The translations under genes were made by a program, and so were the position numbers. Source: an uncultured Corynebacterium sp. (GTDB lineage Bacteria; Actinomycetota; Actinomycetes; Mycobacteriales; Mycobacteriaceae). Taken from it: DNA of 12,316 nucleotides. Below, in pieces: positions 1-6,120 of this stretch (position 1 is the stretch's first letter; the number at the start of each line of letters is the position of its first letter). The DNA lies in NCBI GenBank assembly GCA_945631445.1, contig CALZCR010000014.1:1-12316 (forward strand), written 5' to 3'. The notes beneath the pieces were generated by a model. The model was not told where the DNA came from. It saw only the letters and a list, made by a program, of their open reading frames with translations, and searched no databases.

Positions 1-727
1 CGCCGAACTGCTTGCGCACCTCCGTGCTGACGTCTTCGGCGAGCCTGGTGCGCCCGTCGTACATGGTCAGCAGCACGGCGGAGATGTGCAGGCTGGGGTT
101 CAGGTGCTCCCGGATCATCGAGATGTTGTTGAGCAGCTGGCCCACGCCCTCCAGGGCGTAGTACTCGCTCTGGATCGGGATCAGCACTTCGTCGACCGCG
201 GTCATCGCGTTAATCGTCAGCAGCCCCAATGAGGGCGGGCAGTCGATGAGGATGTAGTCGTAGCCTTCCGCCGCGACGTAGCCCTTGCGCAGGGCGTCCG
301 CCAGCCGGTATTCCCGGCGCTCCAAGCTGACCAGCTCGATTTCTGCTCCGGCGAGATCGATCGTCGCCGGGATGCAGTGCAGGTCGGGGTTGGACGGGGT
401 GATCTGGATGGCTTCGGCCGCGTTGGCCTCGCCGATGAGCATCTCGTACGAGCTGATGACGCCGGCGTGATGCTCCACCCCCAGCGCCGTCGAGGCGTTG
501 CCCTGCGGGTCGAGGTCGACGACCAACACTTTTTGCCCGTACGTGGCCAATGCGGCGGCCATGTTGACGGTGGAGGTCGTTTTGCCGACGCCGCCCTTCT
601 GGTTCGCGACCGTGATCAGGCGTGGGCCGTCCGGTTTCGGCAGCACCAGACGGTTCAACTTCCGCACCTCGGCGGCGCGACGTTCGTCCGCTGCCAGGGA
701 GTCGTCATCCCACTGCGCGTCTTCCAT
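1..727 (-). CDS. parA: ParA chromosome-partitioning ATPase (3' end outside window)
   Basis: ParA-type deviant-Walker ATPase. It binds DNA non-specifically in its ATP form and, with ParB bound at parS, segregates newly replicated origins; in actinobacteria it also interacts with polar proteins. The minus strand reads open from an ATG at 727 to the window edge, giving 242 residues and lacking only the C-terminus. After about 35 variable residues come the Walker A motif KGGVGKTT, the Walker A' region VLVVDLDPQGNAS, and the Walker B-like YDYILIDCPPSLGLLT. The start is supported by an AAGGCGGAG-like ribosome binding site about 10 bases upstream and by the fit of the N-terminus. It lies 129 bases downstream of rsmG on the same strand, and parB would be expected next, beyond the window. 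A chromosomal ParA is favoured over a plasmid one by the oriC context. Confidence 0.96.
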   Translation of the reverse strand, partial: MEDAQWDDDSLAADERRAAEVRKLNRLVLPKPDGPRLITVANQKGGVGKTTSTVNMAAALATYGQKVLVVDLDPQGNASTALGVEHHAGVISSYEMLIGEANAAEAIQITPSNPDLHCIPATIDLAGAEIELVSLERREYRLADALRKGYVAAEGYDYILIDCPPSLGLLTINAMTAVDEVLIPIQSEYYALEGVGQLLNNISMIREHLNPSLHISAVLLTMYDGRTRLAEDVSTEVRKQFG

Positions 728-772
728 GGAGACTTTCTCCGCCTTCCCGGTTCACGATCTGTACTTCACGAA

Positions 773-789
773 GACTGCCTCCGGCAGTC
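773..789 (-). other. 7-bp hairpin in the parA leader
   Basis: GACTGCC and GGCAGTC form perfect arms around a 3-base centre (780-782). The repeat lies 46 bases upstream of the parA start and downstream of the putative parA promoter. No run of T follows on the minus strand, so it is not a standard terminator. It could be an operator or an RNA stem in the parA leader. Confidence 0.5.
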
Positions 790-798
790 ACCTTTGTC

Positions 799-827
799 AT
801 CCTAGTAGGCGCAAGCACTATACCGAA
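799..827 (-). promoter_or_regulatory. Putative parA promoter
   Basis: On the minus strand, TTCGGT (822-827) and TAGGAT (799-804) are separated by 17 bases, which fits a housekeeping sigma-A promoter. An overlapping alternative -10 is TATAGT (817-822). Transcription would start about 65 bases before the parA ATG. This is assigned by eye from consensus only. Confidence 0.35.
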
Positions 828-856
828 CCGAAGCATGGGTCAGGCGCGCGTCGGCC

Positions 857-1528
857 TCACTTCACCCGCGGGATACGGATCAACGTGGTCGGTTCTTCGA
901 GGTAGTCGGCCCCGACGGTGAAGATCTCCCCCTCGCCGCCGCCGGCCTTCTTGATCTGGTGGCGGTCCCGTTCCAGCTCTTCGCCCACGGAGGAGCCCTT
1001 CATCGCGATCATCGCGCCGCCGACCTTGGCCAGCGGCAGCGACCAGCCGGTCAGCTTGCCCAGCGGGGCCACCGCCCGCGAGGTCACCACGTCCACCTGG
1101 CCCAGCTCACGCACGTGCGGTTCCTCGGCGCGGCCGCGCACGACGGTGACGTTGTCCAGGCCCAGCTGCTGCTTGACCTCGCCCAGATACACCGAGCGCT
1201 TGAGCAACGGCTCGATGAGCCGGATCTGCAGATCGGGGCGGGCGATCGCGAGCGGGATGCCCGGCAGGCCGGCGCCCGAGCCGATGTCCGCGATGGTCAG
1301 CCCCTCTTCGAAGGCCTCCCCGATCACGGCGCAGTTGAGGATGTGGCGGGTCCACAGCCGGGGCACTTCGCGCGGGCCGATGAAGCCGCGCTCCGAGCCG
1401 TCGGTGGCCAGGGAGCGGTGGTAGGCGATCGCCAGATCCAACCGGTCGCCGAAGACGTCGGCGGCCACTGCTGGCGGGGTGGGCAGGGCGTCGTCGGACC
1501 GGGTGATCTTCTCGCTGTCGGCTGACAC
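857..1528 (-). CDS. rsmG: 16S rRNA (guanine-N7)-methyltransferase RsmG/GidB
   Basis: Transfers a methyl group from S-adenosylmethionine to N7 of a guanine in the 530 loop of 16S rRNA (G527 in E. coli numbering). Loss of the family enzyme commonly gives low-level streptomycin resistance. The 223-residue product has the class I methyltransferase glycine motif [15 protein letters not shown] at about residues 80-94, the acidic ribose-binding strand [12 protein letters not shown] at 104-115, and the family motif [13 protein letters not shown] at 147-159. Upstream, [12 protein letters not shown] (57-68) fits the RsmG N-terminal signature. The start is a GTG preceded by AAAGGAG 9 bases upstream. The gene is separated from yidC by a terminator and 153 bases, so it probably has its own promoter. 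Length is normal for the family. Confidence 0.96.
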   Translation of the reverse strand: MSADSEKITRSDDALPTPPAVAADVFGDRLDLAIAYHRSLATDGSERGFIGPREVPRLWTRHILNCAVIGEAFEEGLTIADIGSGAGLPGIPLAIARPDLQIRLIEPLLKRSVYLGEVKQQLGLDNVTVVRGRAEEPHVRELGQVDVVTSRAVAPLGKLTGWSLPLAKVGGAMIAMKGSSVGEELERDRHQIKKAGGGEGEIFTVGADYLEEPTTLIRIPRVK

Positions 1529-1589
1529 TGCAGAATGCTCCTTTGGCTCAGGTGCCCCGTGGATGAGGCGCTGGGATGTCTAGGCCTCC

Positions 1590-1618
1590 ACGATAGCGGG
1601 GGCGCGCGCCTTGCGACG
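1590..1618 (-). promoter_or_regulatory. Possible rsmG promoter (weak)
   Basis: The minus-strand hexamer TATCGT (1590-1595) lies between the yidC terminator and rsmG, with a loose TTCGTC about 19 bases upstream. A promoter here is expected because the upstream terminator isolates rsmG, but the match is poor and the position is uncertain. Confidence 0.2.
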
Positions 1619-1645
1619 AACCGGGTTATCCGAGCGTACCCACCC

Positions 1646-1668
1646 AAAAACCCCGGCCTTCGACGGGG
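1646..1668 (-). terminator. Intrinsic terminator after yidC
   Basis: On the minus strand, just past the yidC stop, CCCCG (complement of 1664-1668) pairs with CGGGG (complement of 1651-1655) across an 8-base loop, and five T residues follow directly (complement of 1646-1650). An overlapping alternative stem, TCGAC/GTCGA (1660-1674), competes with it. It separates the rpmH-rnpA-yidD-yidC transcript from rsmG-parA. Confidence 0.65.
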
Positions 1669-1681
1669 CGTCGAGGGGCGG

Positions 1682-2755
1682 TTAACCCTTCTTTTTCTTC
1701 TTCTTGCCGCTCTGGGCGCGGGCGTTCTGCGCCTGCTGGCGGGCCTGGGCGGCCTCGCGCTCCGCCTGCTCGCGGGCGAGGTTGTCCTCGGTGCGTTCCC
1801 GCTTGGATTTCTTCTCGACCTTGCGGGCGCCGACGACCGGGGCGTTGGCGCGGCGCAGCTCTTCCTTCTCCGCTTCCTCGGCCGCTTCCTCGCGGTCGAT
1901 CATGCGGTAGACCAGACGGGTCTGGACGTAGGACCACAGGACGTTGGAGGACATGTAGACCAGCAGGCCGATGGTCCAGATGAAGCCCGTGAAGATGGTG
2001 ATGGCGGGCATGACCCACAGCATCATCTTGCCCATCATCTGCTGCTGCATCTCCATCATCTCGGCGTTGTCGCCGGCCGGTGCGTTGGTCTTGCCGGCGG
2101 CCTGACGCGCCTGCTGGCGGCCCAGCGAGTAGCGGGCCGTGAGGTGGGTCAGGGTCGCGACGAGCAGGACCATGGGCACTGCAACAAGGACGATGTCGAA
2201 GCGGCCGAAGTCGACGGGCTGGAAGGCCTCGTACTGCTCCGCCGGCATGGAGATCGACGCCGAGAGCGGAACGCCGAAGACGCGGGCGTCGAGGAAGGAC
2301 TGCACGTCCTCCGGGGTGAACATGTAGTTGCCGATGCTGCGGTTTTCTTCGTTGGTCAGCCCCAGGCCGCCGTAGCCGTCACCGGTGCGGTTGAAGGAGC
2401 GCAGGACGTGGAACAGGCCGATGAACACCGGGATCTGCACCAGCATCGGGATACAACCGGCCAGGGGGTTCACGCCGGCCGTCTTGTACAGCTTCTGTGT
2501 TTCCTCGGCCATCTTGGCTTGGTCGTTCTTGTAGCGTTCGCGGATGGCTTTCATCTGCGGCGCGAGTTTGGCGGTCTTTTGTCCGGACCGGATCTGCTTG
2601 ACGGTCGGCCACACGAGCAGGGCCTTGATGGTCCAGGTCAACAGCACGATGGATAGCAACCAGGTCACGCCCGCGTGCGGGTCCATGACCAGGCTCAGCG
2701 CTTCGCGCCAGAACCACATGATGGCCGAAATCGGCCAGTAGATGAAATTGAGCAC
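1682..2755 (-). CDS. yidC: YidC/Oxa1-family membrane protein insertase
   Basis: Inserts and folds integral membrane proteins, alone or with SecYEG. The 357-residue protein has five hydrophobic segments: about residues 3-24, 30-50, a segment within AGCIPMLVQIPVFIGLF, DIVLVAVPMVLLVATL, and MLWVMPAITIFTGF onward to VYMSSNVLWS. A charged cytoplasmic hairpin (KLAPQMKAIRERYKNDQAK) follows the second. The C-terminal tail is strongly basic and ends in a poly-Lys stretch, as in ribosome-binding YidC tails. The position normally held by the conserved groove arginine reads Lys44 (WTIKALLVWP), coded AAG. The start is a GTG with AAGGAG 12 bases upstream, a rather long spacing. It follows yidD by 60 bases and ends at a terminator. 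There is no large periplasmic domain, which is the Gram-positive form. Confidence 0.95.
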   Translation of the reverse strand: MLNFIYWPISAIMWFWREALSLVMDPHAGVTWLLSIVLLTWTIKALLVWPTVKQIRSGQKTAKLAPQMKAIRERYKNDQAKMAEETQKLYKTAGVNPLAGCIPMLVQIPVFIGLFHVLRSFNRTGDGYGGLGLTNEENRSIGNYMFTPEDVQSFLDARVFGVPLSASISMPAEQYEAFQPVDFGRFDIVLVAVPMVLLVATLTHLTARYSLGRQQARQAAGKTNAPAGDNAEMMEMQQQMMGKMMLWVMPAITIFTGFIWTIGLLVYMSSNVLWSYVQTRLVYRMIDREEAAEEAEKEELRRANAPVVGARKVEKKSKRERTEDNLAREQAEREAAQARQQAQNARAQSGKKKKKKG

Positions 2756-2789
2756 GTCTGGTCGTAGCTCCTTGGTCTGAAATTGTCGG

Positions 2790-2814
2790 GACAGTCTCCG
2801 GCCGGAGGGCTGTC
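2790..2814. repeat. Extended palindrome between yidD and yidC
   Basis: A perfect 12-bp palindrome, CTCCGGCCGGAG (2796-2807), is flanked by outer arms GACAG (2790-2794) and CTGTC (2810-2814). It lies immediately after the yidD stop and before the yidC ribosome binding site. In RNA it would form a GC-rich stem-loop without a U-tract, more consistent with mRNA processing or stability, or a partial attenuator, than with a full terminator. Confidence 0.5.
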
Positions 2815-2815
2815 G

Positions 2816-3091
2816 CTAGGTGGGAACGGGGTCGTATCCGCCCGGGTGCCAGGGTCCGCATTTGCTCAGCCTGGCCGCGGCCATGGTGACGCCGCGGCTG
2901 AAACCGTGCCGGGACACGGCCTCCAGCGCAAACGCGCTGCATGTCGGTTCGAAACGACAGGTGGACATCATCTTAAGGGCGGAGATGTGGTTTTGGTAGA
3001 ACCGAACCGCGGCGACGGCGCCTCGGGCGACGGGTCCGCGAGGCGTGGGGATGGCTTCTCCGGCGCTGTTGTAGTGGATGTCCTCACTCAC
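2816..3091 (-). CDS. yidD: YidD membrane protein insertion efficiency factor
   Basis: Small membrane-associated protein proposed to help YidC-dependent insertion; its biochemical mechanism is not firmly established. The 91-residue product carries the family core: [13 protein letters not shown] (about 29-41), three cysteines (C45, C51, C78) in [10 protein letters not shown] and [10 protein letters not shown], and a DPVP ending. The start is a GTG whose last two bases are part of the rnpA TGA stop (4-base overlap GTGA), indicating translational coupling with rnpA. The order rpmH-rnpA-yidD-yidC is highly conserved in bacteria. A non-conserved 25-residue N-terminal extension ([18 protein letters not shown]) precedes the core. 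Confidence 0.93.
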   Translation of the reverse strand: MSEDIHYNSAGEAIPTPRGPVARGAVAAVRFYQNHISALKMMSTCRFEPTCSAFALEAVSRHGFSRGVTMAAARLSKCGPWHPGGYDPVPT

Positions 3092-3456
3092 AGCGCGACG
3101 CCTGCTTTGCGCAGGGCTTTCGCCAGGTCGGCGGCCAGCTGGGCGCTGTCTGCGGCGCCGGCGGCGGGAAGTGCGCGGATGACGACGTCGGTCGCCCGTG
3201 GCAGCTTGTCGACGAGGGCGTGGGCGGTGTGCCTGAGCTTCCGGGAGGTCGAGTGCCTGGCCACGGCGTTGCCGATGGCCTTAGAAACGACAAGACCGAA
3301 CCGGGGGCCGCCCGTCAGCGACGGGTCCGGGTCTCCTGGTTCGGTCGAGCGGTCGCGCACATGCACAACCAGTGTTCGGCTCCCGGCTCGGCGCCCACCC
3401 TTGATGGTCCGTTTGAATTCGGCCGGCGAGGTGAGTTTATGCCGTTTGGGGAGCAC
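3088..3456 (-). CDS. rnpA: Ribonuclease P protein component
   Basis: Basic protein subunit of RNase P, which binds the 5' leader of pre-tRNA and assists the catalytic RNA (rnpB, not in this window) in making mature tRNA 5' ends. The 122-residue product starts [20 protein letters not shown], the usual RnpA opening. The conserved basic helix is at about residues 59-77, reading [18 protein letters not shown]; it is a diverged but typical actinobacterial form of the RNR motif. A Pro/Gly-rich insert (about 38-52) precedes the central strand. The start is a GTG, 19 bases after the rpmH stop, with only a weak GGAAAG-like ribosome binding site, so it may rely on readthrough coupling from rpmH. It overlaps yidD by 4 bases. 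Confidence 0.94.
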   Translation of the reverse strand: MLPKRHKLTSPAEFKRTIKGGRRAGSRTLVVHVRDRSTEPGDPDPSLTGGPRFGLVVSKAIGNAVARHSTSRKLRHTAHALVDKLPRATDVVIRALPAAGAADSAQLAADLAKALRKAGVAL

Positions 3457-3475
3457 GGATACGGCTGCTTTCCGC

Positions 3476-3619
3476 TTACGCGGACACGCTGGCGCGGCCC
3501 CTACGGCGACGTGCCGAAACGATGGCGCGGCCGGCGCGGGTGCGCATGCGGGTGCGGAAGCCGTGCTTGCGGGAACGGCGGCGGTTGTTCGGCTGGAACG
3601 TCTTTTTGCCCTTTGCCAT
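3476..3619 (-). CDS. rpmH: 50S ribosomal protein L34
   Basis: Small basic protein of the large ribosomal subunit. Translating the minus strand from the ATG at 3619 to the TAA at 3476-3478 gives 47 residues, beginning [20 protein letters not shown] and continuing with [20 protein letters not shown]. This is the unmistakable L34 signature with the actinobacterial MAKGK N-terminus. AAGGAG lies 7 bases before the ATG. It is the first gene of the rpmH-rnpA-yidD-yidC cluster and is divergent from dnaA, the classic origin-proximal arrangement. Confidence 0.97.
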   Translation of the reverse strand: MAKGKKTFQPNNRRRSRKHGFRTRMRTRAGRAIVSARRRRGRASVSA

Positions 3620-3678
3620 GGTGGAACTCCTTATGTGTGGGTTGCGCCGGCCCCCACGGGTAGACCGACGTCAGCGAC

Positions 3679-3698
3679 AGTATGTTCATTTCAATATG
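3679..3698 (-). promoter_or_regulatory. Probable rpmH promoter region
   Basis: On the minus strand, an AT-rich island in otherwise GC-rich DNA contains -10-like hexamers CATACT (3679-3684) and CATATT (3693-3698), 60-80 bases before the rpmH ATG. No convincing -35 is visible, so the exact element is uncertain. Confidence 0.3.
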
Positions 3699-3762
3699 AG
3701 TGCCGCACCGGATCAGATGACCTCGCGGCGGCGCGCGCAATCCACACACGTCTACGGCGGGC

Positions 3763-3774
3763 CCGGCATGCCGG
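3763..3774. repeat. 12-bp perfect palindrome CCGGCATGCCGG
   Basis: A self-complementary 12-mer in the rpmH-dnaA gap, upstream of rpmH. It could be a dimeric regulator site. It is followed by a second palindrome whose centre is 42 bp away. Confidence 0.5.
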
Positions 3775-3804
3775 AGCCTCTCCCGCAGCCCGGTGTTCGG
3801 TGCC

Positions 3805-3816
3805 GAGAGCGCTCTC
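3805..3816. repeat. 12-bp perfect palindrome GAGAGCGCTCTC
   Basis: A second self-complementary 12-mer. Its centre (3810.5) is 42 bp from that of the palindrome at 3763-3774, close to four helical turns, so both sites would present the same DNA face. The sequences differ, so two different proteins or chance are both possible. Confidence 0.5.
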
Positions 3817-4049
3817 AAAGCACATCGCCGGACTTTCTCGGACCCGCCTTCGCAAGCTGGTCAGCGTTGTCCGGGGATGTAACAGACGCTTTTAGGGTAC
3901 GTGAGGCTGACAACCGTGAACAAATCGACACGCGCGACAGGGGAGCCGTACGCGACGGGTGTCCCCGAAATGACAATCATGTAATTCGACGTATGTGCCC
4001 GTTGCGGACTGCGCCGACACCTCGTCGACGGCGTGCGGCGGGGCCGCTC

Positions 4050-4084
4050 CCCACCTGCCCCTCAGGCGCGAAGTCACAGGTGGG
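4050..4084. repeat. 8-bp inverted repeat upstream of dnaA
   Basis: CCCACCTG (4050-4057) and CAGGTGGG (4077-4084) are perfect complements around 19 bases. It lies about 75-110 bases upstream of the putative dnaA -35, with no T-run on either side. It is a candidate upstream operator or cruciform, but could be chance. Confidence 0.4.
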
Positions 4085-4158
4085 AGCCGGGCACGGACGG
4101 CCGCTGCTCCCCGGGATCACCCACATGATCGATGGCCCTCGCCGGTTCGCGCCGTCGA

Positions 4159-4188
4159 TTATTCCGTCCACAGCCAAAAGCGTAGACT
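4159..4188 (+). promoter_or_regulatory. Putative dnaA promoter
   Basis: TTATTC (4159-4164) and TAGACT (4183-4188) are spaced by 18 bases. TAGACT matches the actinobacterial TAnnnT -10 form. A consensus DnaA box (4188-4196) begins at the last base of the -10, where bound DnaA would block RNA polymerase, the usual logic of dnaA autorepression. The transcript would start near 4195, leaving a leader of about 225 bases. Confidence 0.45.
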
Positions 4189-4232
4189 GTGGATAACTCA
4201 GTGACAGAAAATTATCCACAACCTGTGGATAA
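4188..4232. promoter_or_regulatory. Three consensus DnaA boxes at the dnaA promoter
   Basis: TGTGGATAA at 4188-4196, TTATCCACA at 4212-4220 and TGTGGATAA at 4224-4232 are exact 9-mer boxes. The last two are convergent, separated by 3 bases (ACC), and form a perfect inverted repeat. They are consistent with autoregulation of dnaA by DnaA, and possibly with contributing DnaA binding to origin function. In the transcript the pair could also fold as a 9-bp stem. Confidence 0.85.
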
Positions 4233-4389
4233 GAGTGTGAGTAACAAGGTCACGGCACTAAAACAGGCTGTGAAGATCTACCACCCAGTAGCTGCTCACA
4301 CTCCACGCGATGACGGCGGACCTACGCCGTCGGCGCAGCACGCATTGCGGCACCCAGGCCGCCCACCGACGCCCGTCCCTCACGGGTGT
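4233..4389 (+). other. Structured dnaA 5' leader
   Basis: Several perfect complementary segments lie in the transcribed leader. GAGTGTGAG (4233-4241) pairs with CTCACACTC (4295-4303). GACGGCG (4312-4318) pairs with CGCCGTC (4325-4331) across a 6-base loop. GCGGC (4347-4351) pairs with GCCGC (4358-4362). An 8-bp stem with one G-U, 4369-4376 with 4382-4389, has a 5-base loop. The last stem ends about 21 bases before the ribosome binding site. This is predicted by eye; no folding energy was computed. Confidence 0.5.
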
Positions 4390-4419
4390 GGCACACACGA
4401 CGACCAGAACGGGGAACAT

Positions 4420-6057
4420 ATGACAGAAAACGCTTCTGAGCTGGAGATTGCCTGGCGGGAGGTAGTGAACGGACTACTGCGCGACTCCCACCGTCCGGAC
4501 TCCACCGTCCCGACCTTCAGCCATACTCAGCGAGCTTTTCTCCAGCTGGCCAAACCCGTCGTCATGGTGGACGGGTACACCGTCTTGTCCACTCCCTATG
4601 CGGACGTCAAACAGGTCATCGAAGACGAGCTCGGCGAAGTCATCACCGAGGCGCTGACCAGGCGGGCAGGCCGTCCCTGCGTTTTGGCCGTGACCGTCGA
4701 GCCACGCGGGCAGCAGGCCTCCGCCGAGCCACCGGCCGCCAGCCAGGCGCAGAAACCCAAGCTGGCGCCGGAGGACGTCCCGCCCCGCCCGCGCCGCCCC
4801 AAGCAAGTCGAGGTCCAGCCCCCGGCCCCCTACCAGGAGCGACTGAATCTCGAGCGGTGGCAGCAAAGCCACGCTCCCGCGCAATTTGAGGAGCAGCCGG
4901 AGGCGGCGCCCATGGGGCTCGACGACCTCGCCGCCCAATACGCCGAGAAGAAAGAACAGCCGGAGGCCCCCGCAAAACAGCAGCGGATCCCGCGCGAGAC
5001 TCCGGCGAAGTCGACGGATCAGGAAAATTCCCTCAACCCGAAGTACACCTTCGAGAACTTCGTGATCGGCTCGTCGAACCGTTTCGCCAACAGCGCGGCC
5101 TTCGCCGTCGCCGAAAACCCCGCCCGCGCCTACAACCCGTTGTTCATCTGGGGCGGCTCCGGCCTGGGCAAGACCCATCTGTTGCACGCCGCCGGCAATT
5201 ACGCCGAGGTGTTGCAACCGGGTTTGCGCATCAAGTATGTCTCGAGCGAAGAGTTCACCAACGACTACATCAACTCGGTGCGCGACGACCGGCAGGAATC
5301 TTTTAAGCGGCGCTACCGCAACTTGGACATCCTGATGGTCGACGACATCCAGTTCCTGGAGGGCAAGGAAGGCACCCAGGAGGAGTTCTTCCACACGTTC
5401 AACGCGTTGCACCAGGCCAACAAGCAGATCATCTTGTCCTCCGACCGTCCGCCCAAGCAGCTGACCACCTTAGAGGACCGGCTGCGCACCCGTTTCGAAG
5501 GCGGCCTGATCACCGACGTCCAGCCGCCGGACTTGGAAACCCGCATCGCGATCTTGGAGAAGAAAGCCGCCGCCGACGACACGCACGTCGACCGGCAGGT
5601 CCTCGAGCTCATCGCCTCCCGGTTTGAATCCTCCATTCGCGAACTCGAAGGCGCGTTGATCCGCGTGTCCGCCTATTCCTCCTTGATCGACGAGCCGATC
5701 AGCATGGAAATCGCGGAAGTGGCTTTGCGCGACATCCTCCCCGACGCCGACGACGTCGAGATCACCGCGGCGCTGATCAAGGAGAAGACCGCGGAGTATT
5801 TCGACATCACCCTGGACGTGCTCACCGGCGCCGGCAAGACCCGCGCCGTGGCGCACGCACGTCAGTTGGCGATGTATCTCTGCCGGGAGCTGACCGATCT
5901 GTCGTTGCCGAAGATCGGCCAGGAATTCGGGGGCAAGGATCACACCACGGTCATGTACGCCGACCGCAAGATCCGTAAGGAAATGACGGAGAAGCGCGAC
6001 ACCTACGACGAGATCCAGGCGTTGACGCAACAGATCAAGAGCGCCAACCGGTTTTAA
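4420..6057 (+). CDS. dnaA: Chromosomal replication initiator protein DnaA
   Basis: AAA+ ATPase that binds DnaA boxes in oriC, melts the AT-rich element and directs helicase loading. The 545-residue protein has domain I at about 1-90 ([18 protein letters not shown]), a long Pro/Gln/Glu-rich linker domain II to about residue 200, then the AAA+ core beginning at [19 protein letters not shown]. Walker A GGSGLGKT is at residues 245-252 and Walker [13 protein letters not shown] has Asp308-Asp309. Domain IV ends with the DNA-binding signature [15 protein letters not shown] (504-518), where Lys506 replaces the more usual Arg and Asp the more usual Val/Thr. The ATG at 4420 is chosen because GGGGAA precedes it and the protein begins at the usual place; the frame stays open upstream to a GTG at 4189, but that lies inside a DnaA box. 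Transcription runs toward oriC, so the leftward fork meets it head-on. Confidence 0.98.
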   Translation: MTENASELEIAWREVVNGLLRDSHRPDSTVPTFSHTQRAFLQLAKPVVMVDGYTVLSTPYADVKQVIEDELGEVITEALTRRAGRPCVLAVTVEPRGQQASAEPPAASQAQKPKLAPEDVPPRPRRPKQVEVQPPAPYQERLNLERWQQSHAPAQFEEQPEAAPMGLDDLAAQYAEKKEQPEAPAKQQRIPRETPAKSTDQENSLNPKYTFENFVIGSSNRFANSAAFAVAENPARAYNPLFIWGGSGLGKTHLLHAAGNYAEVLQPGLRIKYVSSEEFTNDYINSVRDDRQESFKRRYRNLDILMVDDIQFLEGKEGTQEEFFHTFNALHQANKQIILSSDRPPKQLTTLEDRLRTRFEGGLITDVQPPDLETRIAILEKKAAADDTHVDRQVLELIASRFESSIRELEGALIRVSAYSSLIDEPISMEIAEVALRDILPDADDVEITAALIKEKTAEYFDITLDVLTGAGKTRAVAHARQLAMYLCRELTDLSLPKIGQEFGGKDHTTVMYADRKIRKEMTEKRDTYDEIQALTQQIKSANRF

Positions 6058-6075
6058 GGTTGGTGCTTTCGACGC

Positions 6076-6118
6076 AATCGGCTTTTCCTGAATGCCAGGA
6101 AGAGCCGATTTTCCTTTT
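6076..6118 (+). terminator. Strong intrinsic terminator after dnaA
   Basis: A 15-bp stem (6076-6090 with 6096-6110, one G-U pair) closes a 5-base loop and runs directly into TTTTCCTTTT (6109-6118). It begins 19 bases after the dnaA stop. It would stop dnaA transcription before it enters oriC. Confidence 0.92.
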
Positions 6119-6120
6119 GC

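Larger units (their letters stand above)
3620..4187. other. Non-coding divergent region between rpmH and the dnaA promoter
   Basis: I see no convincing gene here on either strand; the open frames lack ribosome binding sites and recognisable protein features. The stretch holds the rpmH leader and promoter, two 12-bp perfect palindromes (3763-3774, 3805-3816), a degenerate DnaA-box-like CAATCCACA (3738-3746), an 8-bp inverted repeat (4050-4057/4077-4084) and the dnaA promoter at its right end. Confidence 0.7.

Noticed and set aside
377..905. Plus-strand open frames across parA and the parA-rsmG gap
   Set aside because: They lie antisense to clear ParA coding sequence and extend into a promoter-like gap; no family resemblance.
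2783..3895. A 370-codon plus-strand open frame across yidD, rnpA and rpmH
   Set aside because: It is a shadow of three certain minus-strand genes and has no ribosome binding site or recognisable protein features.
3892..4219. Possible small genes in the rpmH-dnaA gap
   Set aside because: Several 60-80 codon frames overlap each other on both strands, lack ribosome binding sites and overlap DnaA boxes and inverted repeats.
4189..4419. 77-codon in-frame upstream extension of dnaA from a GTG at 4189
   Set aside because: The GTG lies inside a DnaA box and at or before the likely transcription start, has no ribosome binding site, and the extension has no DnaA-like sequence; the ATG at 4420 gives the normal domain I.
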